This document shows, in pieces, positions 1-7,911 of a stretch of DNA of 64,000 nucleotides. This DNA comes from Actinomycetota bacterium (GTDB lineage Bacteria > Actinomycetota > Thermoleophilia > Solirubrobacterales > 70-9): contig JAFDWO010000043.1 of NCBI GenBank assembly GCA_018268415.1, positions 40,399 through 104,398 of the forward strand, read 5' to 3'. The notes under the pieces are model-generated. The model saw only the letters and a list, made by a program, of their open reading frames with translations. It had not been told where the DNA came from and searched no databases. Within the stretch, counting starts at the first letter, position 1. Each line of letters opens with the position of its first letter. The position numbers and the translations under genes are program-made.

Positions 1-177
1 CCGATCTACCAGGGGCTCTCGGTCACGACCAACCCGATCCCGCTGAAGGCCGCGCTGGAGATGCTCGGCCTCGCCCCCGACCGGCTGCGCCTGCCGCTGG
101 TCTCCGCCGACCCCGAGCAGCGGGCGGCGGTACGGACGGCGCTGGAGGGCATCGGGCTCTCCCTCGTCGCCGGCTGA
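1..177 (+). CDS. dapA: 4-hydroxy-tetrahydrodipicolinate synthase, C-terminal part
   Basis: Only the last 58 codons are inside the window; the 5' part lies upstream. The visible residues include TTNPIPLKAALEMLGL and a following RLPLV segment, which match the C-terminal helices of DapA, the enzyme that condenses pyruvate with aspartate semialdehyde to open the lysine/diaminopimelate pathway. RNase J starts 27 bp downstream on the same strand. A dapA-rnj pair is common in actinobacteria and supports the call. It is the first of three DAP-pathway genes here; the other two lie at about 14 kb. Confidence 0.85.
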   Translation, partial: PIYQGLSVTTNPIPLKAALEMLGLAPDRLRLPLVSADPEQRAAVRTALEGIGLSLVAG

Positions 178-204
178 AGAACTTCAACAGAAAGAGATTG
201 ATCA

Positions 205-1872
205 GTGCCCAGTAAGAAGCTCCGAGTGCTGCCGCTTGGCGGCCTCGGTGAGATCGGCAAGAACATGACGGTCGTCGAATACGACGGCCGCATCGTGATC
301 GTCGATACCGGACTGATGTTCCCGACGGCGGAGATGCACGGCATCGACCTCGTCCTCCCTGACTTTTCCTACCTGCGCGGGCGGATCGACGACATCGAGG
401 CGATCGTGCTGACGCACGGCCACGAGGACCACGTCGGAGCGCTGCCCTACGTGCTGCGCGAGATCGGCATGCCCCCGGTCATCTACGGCGGCATGCTGAC
501 GATCGGCATGGTTCGCTCCAAGCTGGACGAGCATAAGCTCGGCGACAAGGCGAACCTGGAGGAGCTGCCGGCGGGGGAGAAGGTGCGGCGCGGGCCGTTC
601 GAGCTGGAGCTCGTCCACCTCGCCCACTCGATCCCCGACATGCGCGGCGTCCTGATCGGCACCGACCTCGGTCGGGTGCTGATGACCGGCGACTATAAGT
701 TCGACCAGACCCCGGTCGACGGACGTCCGGCAGACATCTCGCGCCTGGCGCAGATCGGCAGCGAAGGGCTGACGTTGCTCTGCGGCGACTCGACCAACGC
801 CGACCGACTGGGGGTCGCCCCGTCGGAGTCGAGCGTCGGACCGGCGCTGCTGCAGCAGTTCTCGCTCTGCGAGGGCCGGATCATCGTCACCTCCTTCGCC
901 TCCAACATCCACCGGGTGCAGCAGGTGATCGATGCCGCCGTCGCGCTCGACCGCAAGGTCGCCCTCGTCGGCCGCTCGATGCGAAAGAACTTCAACATCG
1001 CCTCCAACCTGGGGATGGCGCGGGCACCACAGGGCACCTTCATCCAGCCGCGCGAGATCGAGAACTTCCCCGACGAGAAGGTCGTCGTCGTCTCCACCGG
1101 GAGCCAGGGCGAGCCGCTCTCGGCCCTGCGGCGGATGGCCAACAACGACCACCGTGATGTACAGCTGCACGCCGGCGACACGGTGATCTTCTCGGCCACG
1201 CCGGTGCCCGGCAACGAGCGCGCCGTCAACGAGACGATCGACCGCATCTACGAGATCGGGGCGAAGGTGATCACGGCCAAAGACGCGCCGATCCACGCCT
1301 CCGGCCACGGCTCCCGCGAGGAGCTGAAGCTGATGCTGAACCTGACCAAACCGCGCTACGTGATGCCGGTCCACGGCGATTTCCAGCGGATCCGCCTGCA
1401 CGCCGAGCTGGCCGAAATGGTCGGGATCGAGGCCGAGAACATCTTCAAGGGCCGCAACGGGCTGCCACTGGAGATCGACGAGTCCGGCGCCCGCTTCGGC
1501 GACGATATGCACGTCGGCACGATGTACGTCGACGGCGTCAACATCGGCGACCCCGACGACGCCGCCCTGCGCGATCGCCGCGAGATCTCCGCCGACGGCA
1601 TCTTCATCGTCGTCGTGACTGTCTCCGGCGACGATGGCTCGATCGTCGCCGACCCCGAGGTCATCCTCCGCGGCGTCGCCTTCCTCGACGGGGCCGAGAA
1701 CACCGTCGAAGACCTCAAGGACCTGGTCGAAGACGCCCTCGAGGACGCCGCCGACAACGGCACCCGCGAGCCCGACCTGATCCAAGAGGACCTCCACGAC
1801 GCAATTGGCAAGTTCGTCTGGCAGCGCCTCCGTCGCCGCCCGATGATCCTCCCGGTCGTCATCCAGGTCTGA
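205..1872 (+). CDS. rnj: Ribonuclease J (metallo-beta-lactamase/beta-CASP RNase)
   Basis: A 555-residue protein of the usual RNase J length, acting in mRNA decay and 5'-end processing. The zinc-binding motif HGHEDH is at residues 71-76. The beta-CASP part follows, with STGSQGEP, HASGHGS and VMPVHGDF motifs, then the C-terminal domain. The GTG start at 205 gives the standard N terminus (LPLGGLGEIGKN). The upstream purine stretch AGAAAGAGA is a weak ribosome site. It lies 27 bp after dapA, probably in one operon. A 1.4-kb repeat island follows the stop, before a convergent operon. Confidence 0.95.
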   Translation: MPSKKLRVLPLGGLGEIGKNMTVVEYDGRIVIVDTGLMFPTAEMHGIDLVLPDFSYLRGRIDDIEAIVLTHGHEDHVGALPYVLREIGMPPVIYGGMLTIGMVRSKLDEHKLGDKANLEELPAGEKVRRGPFELELVHLAHSIPDMRGVLIGTDLGRVLMTGDYKFDQTPVDGRPADISRLAQIGSEGLTLLCGDSTNADRLGVAPSESSVGPALLQQFSLCEGRIIVTSFASNIHRVQQVIDAAVALDRKVALVGRSMRKNFNIASNLGMARAPQGTFIQPREIENFPDEKVVVVSTGSQGEPLSALRRMANNDHRDVQLHAGDTVIFSATPVPGNERAVNETIDRIYEIGAKVITAKDAPIHASGHGSREELKLMLNLTKPRYVMPVHGDFQRIRLHAELAEMVGIEAENIFKGRNGLPLEIDESGARFGDDMHVGTMYVDGVNIGDPDDAALRDRREISADGIFIVVVTVSGDDGSIVADPEVILRGVAFLDGAENTVEDLKDLVEDALEDAADNGTREPDLIQEDLHDAIGKFVWQRLRRRPMILPVVIQV

Positions 1873-2199
1873 GGGGCGCCGCGCCCGGGGAAGCTGTCGC
1901 CCGGGAAAGGCCGCTACCGCTTCAAGCTGCGCCCGGAGAGGGATGGAGCCTCGCCAGACTGGCGTTCGCACTTTGCCCTGACCGGTACGGCAGAGTGCGA
2001 ACGCCTCGGGACGGGGCCTCGGGAAGCCGCCGCCCGGGGGAGGGATGGAGCGCTTGAAGCTGTCGCCCGTGGGGGAAGGGATGCGACCAGAGGAGGCTGA
2101 CGCCCCGCGGGGCGAGACCCCCCGGCCCCCTCGAGCTGTCGCCCCCAGGCGAAAGGGATGCGGCCCCCTCAAGCTGTCGCCTCCAGGCGAAAGGGATGC
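1873..2199. repeat. Repeat island 1, module R1 (short degenerate repeats)
   Basis: Gene-free stretch after rnj. It holds several copies of a degenerate unit built on AAGCTGTCGCCC followed by a GGGATGCGG-like end (around 1889, 2055, 2133 and 2170). The same unit appears at 46273-46440. Reading frames here are GC-rich artefacts without recognisable protein character. A strong hairpin sits inside at 1961-2005. Confidence 0.75.
1961..2005. repeat. 17-bp inverted repeat inside island 1
   Basis: Arms GGCGTTCGCACTTTGCC (1961-1977) and GGCAGAGTGCGAACGCC (1989-2005) pair at 16 of 17 positions, with one T.G wobble, around an 11-nt loop. It lies just after rnj, so it could terminate rnj transcription, but no T-tract follows. 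Confidence 0.75.
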
Positions 2200-2351
2200 G
2201 GCCGTCTCGTCCACGGCCCGGGCAGGCTGTGGCCGTGGCCGAGACGGCCGGGGGTGCGGGGAGCGGGCGGGGGAGAGCACGGAAGGCCCCCGCGGGAGGG
2301 TGCGGGCGAGTGAGGCGGATCCCTCACGCGATGGACACGGCGCTCCCACGG
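2196..2351. repeat. Repeat module R2, copy 1, with 19-bp hairpin
   Basis: A unit of about 155 bp, highly similar to 46435-46587. At its start, arms 2200-2218 and 2231-2249 (GGCCGTCTCGTCCACGGCC and its near-complement) pair at 18 of 19 positions around a 12-nt loop. The rest is GC-rich and includes GCGATGGACACGGCGCTCCC in both copies. No coding evidence. Confidence 0.8.
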
Positions 2352-2492
2352 ATCCGTGACGGGCGTCCCAGGACCCCCCGATCCCGGCGTCCGGGGGCCG
2401 GAAGGTGCCACGGATCCCCCCCCCGATCCCGGCCCCGGGGGGCCGGACGGTGCGACCGTTCCGTCACGGGACCGTCACCGAAGAGGGACCTT

Positions 2493-2674
2493 GTCACGGA
2501 GACGTAGGGAACTCCACGCCTCCTCCCGTGTTGTCCAACGCTCACGGACGCGTTCCGTACTTTGACCCTGCCATGGCAGGGTCAAAGTACGGAACGCGTC
2601 CTCGGGCCTTCTTTTCGGGCCCGGGAACGAACCGAAGGTTGCGGAAAGGGTGACGTTCCCGGCGTCTTCGTGAC
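2493..2674. repeat. Repeat module R3, full copy 1: 182-bp unit with terminal inverted repeats and a perfect palindrome
   Basis: Ends GTCACGGAGACGTAGGGAAC (2493-2512) and the inverted GTTCCCGGCGTCTTCGTGAC (2655-2674) match at 17 of 20 positions. Positions 2546-2601 form a perfect 56-bp palindrome centred on CCATGG. A second full copy of exactly the same length lies at 46908-47089. The terminal-repeat layout resembles a MITE, but no transposase is present and no target duplication can be seen. Confidence 0.85.
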
Positions 2675-2694
2675 CGATCGGGGCGAAGTGCGGC

Positions 2695-2739
2695 CTCTCC
2701 CGCACGGACCCGTCACGGAAGTCCGACCTCCCCCCGTCC
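2695..2739. repeat. Repeat module R4, copy 1 (45 bp)
   Basis: A 45-bp block containing CGGACCCGTCACGGAAGTCC and ending in CCCCCCGTCC. It recurs almost unchanged at 47110-47154, 51993-52037 and 63850-63894, always in the same orientation. Confidence 0.85.
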
Positions 2740-2868
2740 TGTCCCGCCTTTTTCACGACCCCCTCCCGTCCCTGTGTCGTCTTTTTCACGACCTCCTCAC
2801 GTCCCTGTGCCCGCCTTCCCCACGACCCCCTCCCGTCCCCGTGCCCGCCTTCCCCCCGACCGCCCTCC
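2740..2868. repeat. Repeat module R5, about four tandem units of roughly 33 bp
   Basis: C-rich tandem units of the form CCTTTTTCACGACCCCCTCC followed by CGTCCC. They decay along the array, with the T-run becoming TTCCCC. The same block precedes the GC hairpin at 47155-47270 and 63895-63938. Confidence 0.75.
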
Positions 2869-2928
2869 CGTCCCGGGCGCCTCATGGCGCTCACAGCCTG
2901 CCAGGAGCGCCATGAGGCGCCCGGGACG
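2869..2928. repeat. Repeat module R6, copy 1: perfect 24-bp GC hairpin
   Basis: Arms 2869-2892 and 2905-2928 are perfectly complementary around the 12-nt loop ACAGCCTGCCAG. The arm core is GGGCGCCTCATGGCGCTC. Arms and loop are identical at 47271-47328 and 63939-63998. Confidence 0.9.
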
Positions 2929-3180
2929 CATCTCGGACGGGTGCGGGGGTCGGGGTCGCGGCGCGACACGGACGGGTGGGGCGGCCGGGGTCGCGGCGCG
3001 ACGCGCCGCCACGACGCAACTCGGACGGCCGCGCCGCCTGGGCCACGCCGCACCTCGGACGGGCGCACGGGCCGGTCGCGCGGCATCTCGGACGGCCGCC
3101 CCGGCCGCGGGCCGCGCGGCAACTCGGACGGCAGGAGGCCCGAGGTCGGGTGCGACTCGGACGGACAGAAGAGCCGGGGT
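2929..3180. repeat. Repeat module R7 (irregular CTCGGACGG repeats)
   Basis: An irregular series of CTCGGACGG-type words, spaced from about 15 to 50 bp and often followed by GGTCGCGGCGCGAC. The same words fill 47329-47470 and, inverted, about 31185-31215. Confidence 0.65.
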
Positions 3181-3224
3181 TGCACCCCCATCCGCCGCGC
3201 TTTCAAACGTCCGAAAAACGGCAG

Positions 3225-3270
3225 AAAAAAAGCCCGCCGGGACAGTGTCTGGGGAGAATCCCGGCGGGCT
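3225..3270 (-). terminator. Intrinsic terminator of the sensor kinase operon
   Basis: On the minus strand a perfect 12-bp stem (AGCCCGCCGGGA and its complement, plus-strand arms 3231-3242 and 3259-3270) with a 16-nt loop is followed by a run of T (plus-strand A at 3225-3231). It lies 47 bp past the kinase stop codon. This is one of the few hairpins here with a classical T-tract. Confidence 0.85.
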
Positions 3271-3316
3271 AGTGTCTCGTCCACCGGCAAATCTAGGGAC
3301 GGGAGCTTAAGGCGTC

Positions 3317-4792
3317 CTAAAAGATTGAGGATGAATGCTTCTTTTCGGCGGTCTCGGGGACGGCGAGCGGGATGCGGGCGCGGAAGAGGGCGCCCCCGGC
3401 CTCCGATTCGGCGGCCTCGACGGTCCCGCCGTGGGAGGCGGCGACAGCGTTGACGATCGCCAGGCCGAGCCCGGTGCCGGTTCCACGGGCGGTGTCGGCA
3501 GGGCCTTCGCCGCGGACGAAGCGATCGAAGATCTGGGTCCTCATGCCCGGTGGGATCCCCGGCCCGTCGTCGGCGACCTCGACCACCGCGTCGTTCCCCT
3601 GTCGGGAGAGCCTCAGCTCGATCGTCGCTTCCTCCGGGGTGTAACGGGCGGCGTTGTCGAGGAGGTTGAGGATCATGCGGTGGAGCTCGTCGGCGCTCCC
3701 CTCGACCCACAGCGGCCGGTCGTTGTCGATGACGAACTCGCGCGCGCCCATCAGCGGCGCCGCCTCGAGGGCCGCATCGCCGGCTATTTCGGCGAGATCA
3801 CAGCGCTTGTGGGCGGCGAGGCGCCCGGCATCGGCCCGCGCCAGCAGCAGCAGGTCGGAGACCAGCCGGCTCATCCGCCGTGAGGAGCGCAGGGCCGAGT
3901 CGACCACCTCGCGATCTTCGGCCTGTCCCGGCCCGCCGAGCGAGGCCTGCAGCAGCTCCAGGTTGGCGAGCACGCTGGTCAGCGGCGTGCGCAGCTCGTG
4001 CGAGGCATCGGCGACGAATTCGCGCTGCTGCTGCAGTGCCTGCTCGCGCTCGGATCGCGCCGCGTCAAGCGACCGAAGCATGCGCTCGAGCGTGTCGGCA
4101 AGCTCGCCCACCTCGTCTTCGACCGGGGGCCGCGGCATGTGGCGGGAGGGATCGCGGGTCTCTGACACCTCCTTGGCGCTCGCGGTCAGCGCCGCGATCG
4201 GCCGCATCGCCCGCGACGCGATCGCCACGCCGGCCAGGCACGCGAGGCCGGTCCCGCCGATGATCCCGGCCAGGATCAGGAACCAGATGCGGTCGATCGT
4301 GTCTTCGATGTGGACCGTGCTGCGGCCGTACTGGACGTAACCGGTGAGGATCCCTTCTTCCGAGAGGACGGCGGTCACGATCCGCATGCCGTTGCGTTCG
4401 ATCGTGCCGGTCCGTTTCGGCGGCGCCCCCAGGCGATCCCCTTCCAACTGGCGAAGTTCGCGCCCGGTGCTGTCGAAGACCCGCAGCGAGGCGTCCTCGG
4501 TGGCCACGTAGCCCGCGAGTTCGTTCGGGACGACGACCGGTTCCGCGCCGACCAAGGGCCGGACCACGCGGAGTTCGCGCTTCAGGCTTTCGACCGCCGT
4601 GTTGACCTCGTTGTTGAAATCGTCGCGAATCCGCGTGGTGGCGATCTGGCCGATGACGCCGCCGAAGATCATCAGGATCACCAGCGTCAGGCCCGCCGAG
4701 ACGACGGCCAGGCGCCAGCGGACGGGCCAGGCGCGGGGATGCACGACTCGCCGCAGCCAGGCCGCGGTGCCGGTGCGCGCCGCGGCGACCAT
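3317..4792 (-). CDS. Sensor histidine kinase
   Basis: A 491-residue membrane kinase of a two-component system. Order: a TM helix at about residues 25-48, an extracytoplasmic sensor segment, a second TM (IWFLILAGIIGGTGLACLAG), HAMP linker, HisKA box ASHELRTPLTSV with the phospho-acceptor His at 265, then an ATPase domain with DNAARYTPEEA (N box), DDGPGIPPG (G1 box) and GTGLGLAIV (G2 box). Its ATG overlaps the regulator's stop by one base (TGATG), so translation is coupled. The layout is that of the MprB/PrrB type; the signal is unknown. Confidence 0.93.
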   Translation of the reverse strand: MVAAARTGTAAWLRRVVHPRAWPVRWRLAVVSAGLTLVILMIFGGVIGQIATTRIRDDFNNEVNTAVESLKRELRVVRPLVGAEPVVVPNELAGYVATEDASLRVFDSTGRELRQLEGDRLGAPPKRTGTIERNGMRIVTAVLSEEGILTGYVQYGRSTVHIEDTIDRIWFLILAGIIGGTGLACLAGVAIASRAMRPIAALTASAKEVSETRDPSRHMPRPPVEDEVGELADTLERMLRSLDAARSEREQALQQQREFVADASHELRTPLTSVLANLELLQASLGGPGQAEDREVVDSALRSSRRMSRLVSDLLLLARADAGRLAAHKRCDLAEIAGDAALEAAPLMGAREFVIDNDRPLWVEGSADELHRMILNLLDNAARYTPEEATIELRLSRQGNDAVVEVADDGPGIPPGMRTQIFDRFVRGEGPADTARGTGTGLGLAIVNAVAASHGGTVEAAESEAGGALFRARIPLAVPETAEKKHSSSIF

Positions 4793-5490
4793 CAGTCTTT
4801 GAGGACGTACCCCGCGCCGCGTTTGGTGTGGAGGAGGCGGTCCTCGCCGCCGGACTCCAGCTTGCGTCGCAGGTTGGAGATGAAGACGTCGATGGTGTTC
4901 GTCGCCGCCATCGGGTCGTAGCCCCAGACTTCGTCAAGGAGGCGCTCACGGGAGACGACCAGGCGCTCGTTGCGCATCAGGAACTCCAGGAGCTCGAACT
5001 CGCGGTTGGTCAGCTCGATTTCGCGATCGCCACGGTGGACCTCGCGGGTGTCCGGGTTGAGCTGCAGATCGCCCACTTCCAGCGAGGCGGCGCCGCGCGG
5101 AGGCCGGCGGCGCAGCAGGGCGCGGATCCGGGCCAGGAGCTCCTTGCGCTCGAACGGCTTCACCAGATAATCGTCGGCGCCGGAGTCGAGGCCGGTGACG
5201 CGGTCCTCGGTCTCGGCGCGGGCCGTGAGCATCAAGATCGGCACGTCGCCCTCCTGGCGCAGGCGGCGGCACACCTCGATCCCGTCCAGCCCAGGCAGGC
5301 CGAGGTCGAGCACGACCAGGTCGGGGACGAACCCGACCGCCACGTCGAGGGCCTCGACGCCGTCGGCGGAGGTGCGAACCTCGTAGCCCTCGTTGCGTAG
5401 GGAGCGACGCAGGACGTCGGCGATATCGGCGTCGTCCTCGACGACGAGAACGCGACCGCCCTGCTGAACCTCGGGATCCGTGCTGAGCAT
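4792..5490 (-). CDS. OmpR-family response regulator
   Basis: 232 residues. The receiver domain carries the acidic pair D19-D20-type residues (VVEDD), the phospho-acceptor Asp62 (VLDLGLPG) and the conserved Lys in DDYLVKPF. The C terminus is a winged helix with RRKLESGGEDRLLHTKRGAGYV. It is the partner of the kinase that overlaps its stop. A TAACAT -10 element 8 nt before the ATG suggests a leaderless transcript. It is divergent from ftsK across a 45-bp gap. Confidence 0.94.
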   Translation of the reverse strand: MLSTDPEVQQGGRVLVVEDDADIADVLRRSLRNEGYEVRTSADGVEALDVAVGFVPDLVVLDLGLPGLDGIEVCRRLRQEGDVPILMLTARAETEDRVTGLDSGADDYLVKPFERKELLARIRALLRRRPPRGAASLEVGDLQLNPDTREVHRGDREIELTNREFELLEFLMRNERLVVSRERLLDEVWGYDPMAATNTIDVFISNLRRKLESGGEDRLLHTKRGAGYVLKD

Positions 5491-5498
5491 GAAGCCGA

Positions 5499-5504
5499 AT
5501 GTTA
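5499..5504 (-). promoter_or_regulatory. -10 element of the response regulator gene
   Basis: TAACAT on the minus strand, 8 nt before the ATG; implies a leaderless mRNA. Confidence 0.65.
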
Positions 5505-5535
5505 AACCGGTTTCCGTGCGCTTTGCGGTCCTTTT

Positions 5536-7884
5536 ATGGCGAATTTAGTGCGGCTTTGCGGGCTGGACGACAAGGCGGACAGGGGATGGGGGATCGGCGT
5601 CGAAGTCGGACCCGTGTTCGAACGACAGAAGCGCGCCCCTGCCCGTAAAGCTCCAGCCCGCAAAGCGAAAGGCAAGGCCAAACGCGGCAAAGCGGCCAAA
5701 TCGCGCGGTGGAATCCACCTCTTCGAAGGCCTTGAGCAGCGTCATCTCGACCTGATCGGCCTCTTCCTCATCGCCGCGGGGATCTACCTGCTGTTCGTGC
5801 TCTTCTTCGGCTGGGAAGGGGGGAAGGTCGGTTATGGGGTCGAAACCGCGCTCCTCTACCTGTTCGGCTCCGTCGGCGCCCGGATCGTCACCCTGCTGAT
5901 GCTGGTCGGGGGCGGGATGATCCTCACCGGGACCTCGATCTCGGCGCTCGCGCGCGGGATCGGCCACGGCCTGCGGACGCTGTTCTTCGGCGGGGTCAAG
6001 GGCAGCGAAGCGACCGCGCGCACCGTTCGCCAGGGCTCCGAGGAATGGCGCAAGCGTCGCGACGAACGGAGCGCCGAGACCAAGGCGGCGGCGACCGACG
6101 TGATGCAGGACTACCCGGACGAGGACGACGAGAGCTTCGCCCCGACCGTGGCGCTGGCCGAGGACAAGGACGACGACATCTTCGCCCCGGGCCTCTTCAA
6201 CTTCGACGAGGAAGCCGACACTGCCGAAACCCAGGTCGTCCGCGATCCCGAACCGGAGCCGGAGGTCGAGCCTGCTCCCGAACCGGTCCAGCGCGAACTC
6301 CCGGCGGAGCCCGAAGGAGAGGAGGAAGATGGCCCCAAACCCACGCCGATGGGGAATCTGCGCGGCGTCACCACCTCGGAGGAGATCGACTACCGGATGC
6401 CGTCCCCGCGCGTGCTCGAGCGCGGCAAAGGCGACAAAGGGCCCGATCCGCGCGACCAGCAGGCGACCGGCCGCAAACTGATCGAGGCCTTGGGCCACTT
6501 CGGGGTCGACGCGAAGATCGTCGGCGTCGTCAGCGGACCGCACGTCTCGCTGTACGAACTGCGCCTCGCTCCCGGCATCAAAGTCAAGAAAGTCACCGAG
6601 CTGGCGAACGACCTCGCCTACGCGCTCGCCTCGACCGACATCCGCATCCTCGCGCCGATCCCGGGGAAACAGGCGGTCGGGGTCGAGGTGCCGAACGCGA
6701 AGCGGCGCATGGTCCGCCTCGGCGACATCTACCAGGGGCGCCCGCCGAAGGCCTCGCCGCTGGTCGCCTGGCTGGGCAAGGGCATCGACGGCAACGCGGT
6801 CTGGACCGACATCGCGAAGATGCCGCACGTCCTCGTCGCCGGCACCACCGGCTCGGGCAAGAGCGCCTGCGTCAACGCGATGCTCTCCTCGATCCTGATG
6901 TCGTCGTCGCCGAACGAAGTGCGCCTGGTGCTGGTCGACCCCAAGCAGGTCGAGCTCAACCACTACGAGCACGTGCCGCACCTGCTGACGCCGGTGGTGA
7001 CCTCGCCGCGGCTCGCCGCCAACGTCCTCGCCAACCTGATCACCGAGATGGAGACCCGCTACGGCGTGATGTCGCAGGCGCGCGCCCGCAACCTCGAGGA
7101 GCTGAACCGGATCCGCCGCAAAGCCGGCGAGGCGCCGCTACCGCACATCCTCTGCGTGATCGACGAGCTCGCGGACCTGATGATGGTCGCGCCCGCCGAA
7201 GTCGAGGACTCGATCATCCGCCTCGCGCAGAAGTCGCGGGCCACCGGGATCCACCTGGTGCTGGCGACCCAGCGCCCTTCGACCGACATCATCACCGGCA
7301 CGATCAAGGTCAACATCCCGAGCCGCATCGCCTTCGCGGTCTCCTCGCAGACCGACTCGCGGGTGATCCTCGACCAGGGCGGGGCGGAGTCGCTGCTCGG
7401 CCAGGGCGACATGCTCTTCCGCGGCGCCGGCACCTCGAAACTGGCCCGCGTGCAGGGCGCGTTCATCACCGAGGACGAGATCGCCGCGATCACCACCCAC
7501 TGGGCCAAGCAGGGCGAACCGGAGTTCGAGGAGGAGCTACTGGAGACGCCGGAGGCCGCCGAGGACGAAGGCGGGCGTGGGGACGACGACTTCGACCCCG
7601 ATTCCGACGACCTGCTGGACGAGGCGATCCGCCTGGTCGTGCAGACCGAAACCGCATCGGTGTCGATGATCCAGCGGCGGCTGCGGGTCGGTTACACCCG
7701 CGCGGGACGCCTCATCGACATGCTCGAGCGGCGCGGTGTCATCTCCGGCTACGAGGGCTCCAAACCGCGCCAGGTGCTGATCACGCAGGCCGATCTGGCC
7801 CGGGTCGTCGGCGGGCCCGGTGGCGGGAACGCGCCCGCGGAGCCGTCCCCGGTCGGGGCCGACGGTCCCGGCGACGCTTCCTGA
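5536..7884 (+). CDS. ftsK: DNA translocase FtsK/SpoIIIE
   Basis: A septal DNA pump that clears chromosome ends from the closing septum and activates XerCD at dif. The 782 residues comprise a basic N terminus, TM segments at about 72-93 and 101-135, an acidic linker (about 190-280), the motor with Walker A GTTGSGKS at 436-443 and Walker B CVIDELADLMM, and a C-terminal gamma winged helix (SVSMIQRRLRVGYTRAGRLI). Only two or three TM helices are apparent rather than four. The start is uncertain: ATG 5536, GTG 5548 and GTG 5614 are all in frame. A dif-like site lies about 24 kb downstream. Confidence 0.93.
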   Translation: MANLVRLCGLDDKADRGWGIGVEVGPVFERQKRAPARKAPARKAKGKAKRGKAAKSRGGIHLFEGLEQRHLDLIGLFLIAAGIYLLFVLFFGWEGGKVGYGVETALLYLFGSVGARIVTLLMLVGGGMILTGTSISALARGIGHGLRTLFFGGVKGSEATARTVRQGSEEWRKRRDERSAETKAAATDVMQDYPDEDDESFAPTVALAEDKDDDIFAPGLFNFDEEADTAETQVVRDPEPEPEVEPAPEPVQRELPAEPEGEEEDGPKPTPMGNLRGVTTSEEIDYRMPSPRVLERGKGDKGPDPRDQQATGRKLIEALGHFGVDAKIVGVVSGPHVSLYELRLAPGIKVKKVTELANDLAYALASTDIRILAPIPGKQAVGVEVPNAKRRMVRLGDIYQGRPPKASPLVAWLGKGIDGNAVWTDIAKMPHVLVAGTTGSGKSACVNAMLSSILMSSSPNEVRLVLVDPKQVELNHYEHVPHLLTPVVTSPRLAANVLANLITEMETRYGVMSQARARNLEELNRIRRKAGEAPLPHILCVIDELADLMMVAPAEVEDSIIRLAQKSRATGIHLVLATQRPSTDIITGTIKVNIPSRIAFAVSSQTDSRVILDQGGAESLLGQGDMLFRGAGTSKLARVQGAFITEDEIAAITTHWAKQGEPEFEEELLETPEAAEDEGGRGDDDFDPDSDDLLDEAIRLVVQTETASVSMIQRRLRVGYTRAGRLIDMLERRGVISGYEGSKPRQVLITQADLARVVGGPGGGNAPAEPSPVGADGPGDAS

Positions 7885-7898
7885 GCGCGCCGGTCCGG

Positions 7899-7904
7899 TA
7901 GTTT
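7899..7904 (+). promoter_or_regulatory. -10 element of cinA
   Basis: TAGTTT, 7 nt before the GTG start, no Shine-Dalgarno; leaderless layout. Confidence 0.65.
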
Positions 7905-7911
7905 CGGCGCC

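Noticed and set aside
202..2349. A 715-codon minus-strand frame opposite RNase J
   Set aside because: It is the mirror frame of the rnj codon pattern; its protein is repetitive Asp/Val/Leu/Arg and has no known fold, while the plus strand encodes a complete RNase J.
2493..2674. Calling the 182-bp unit an insertion sequence
   Set aside because: Terminal inverted repeats exist, but there is no transposase frame and no visible target duplication. It is recorded as a repeat with MITE-like ends only.
2740..3180. Possible CRISPR array (regular-looking R5 and R7 repeats)
   Set aside because: Repeat units degrade along the array, spacing is irregular, the spacers are not unique sequence, and no cas gene is present.
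2045..3453. Many open frames of 60-190 codons across island 1, on both strands
   Set aside because: They come from very GC-rich repeats with few stop codons, are dominated by Arg/Pro/Gly, lack start signals and share no protein motif. The same DNA reads open in several frames at once.
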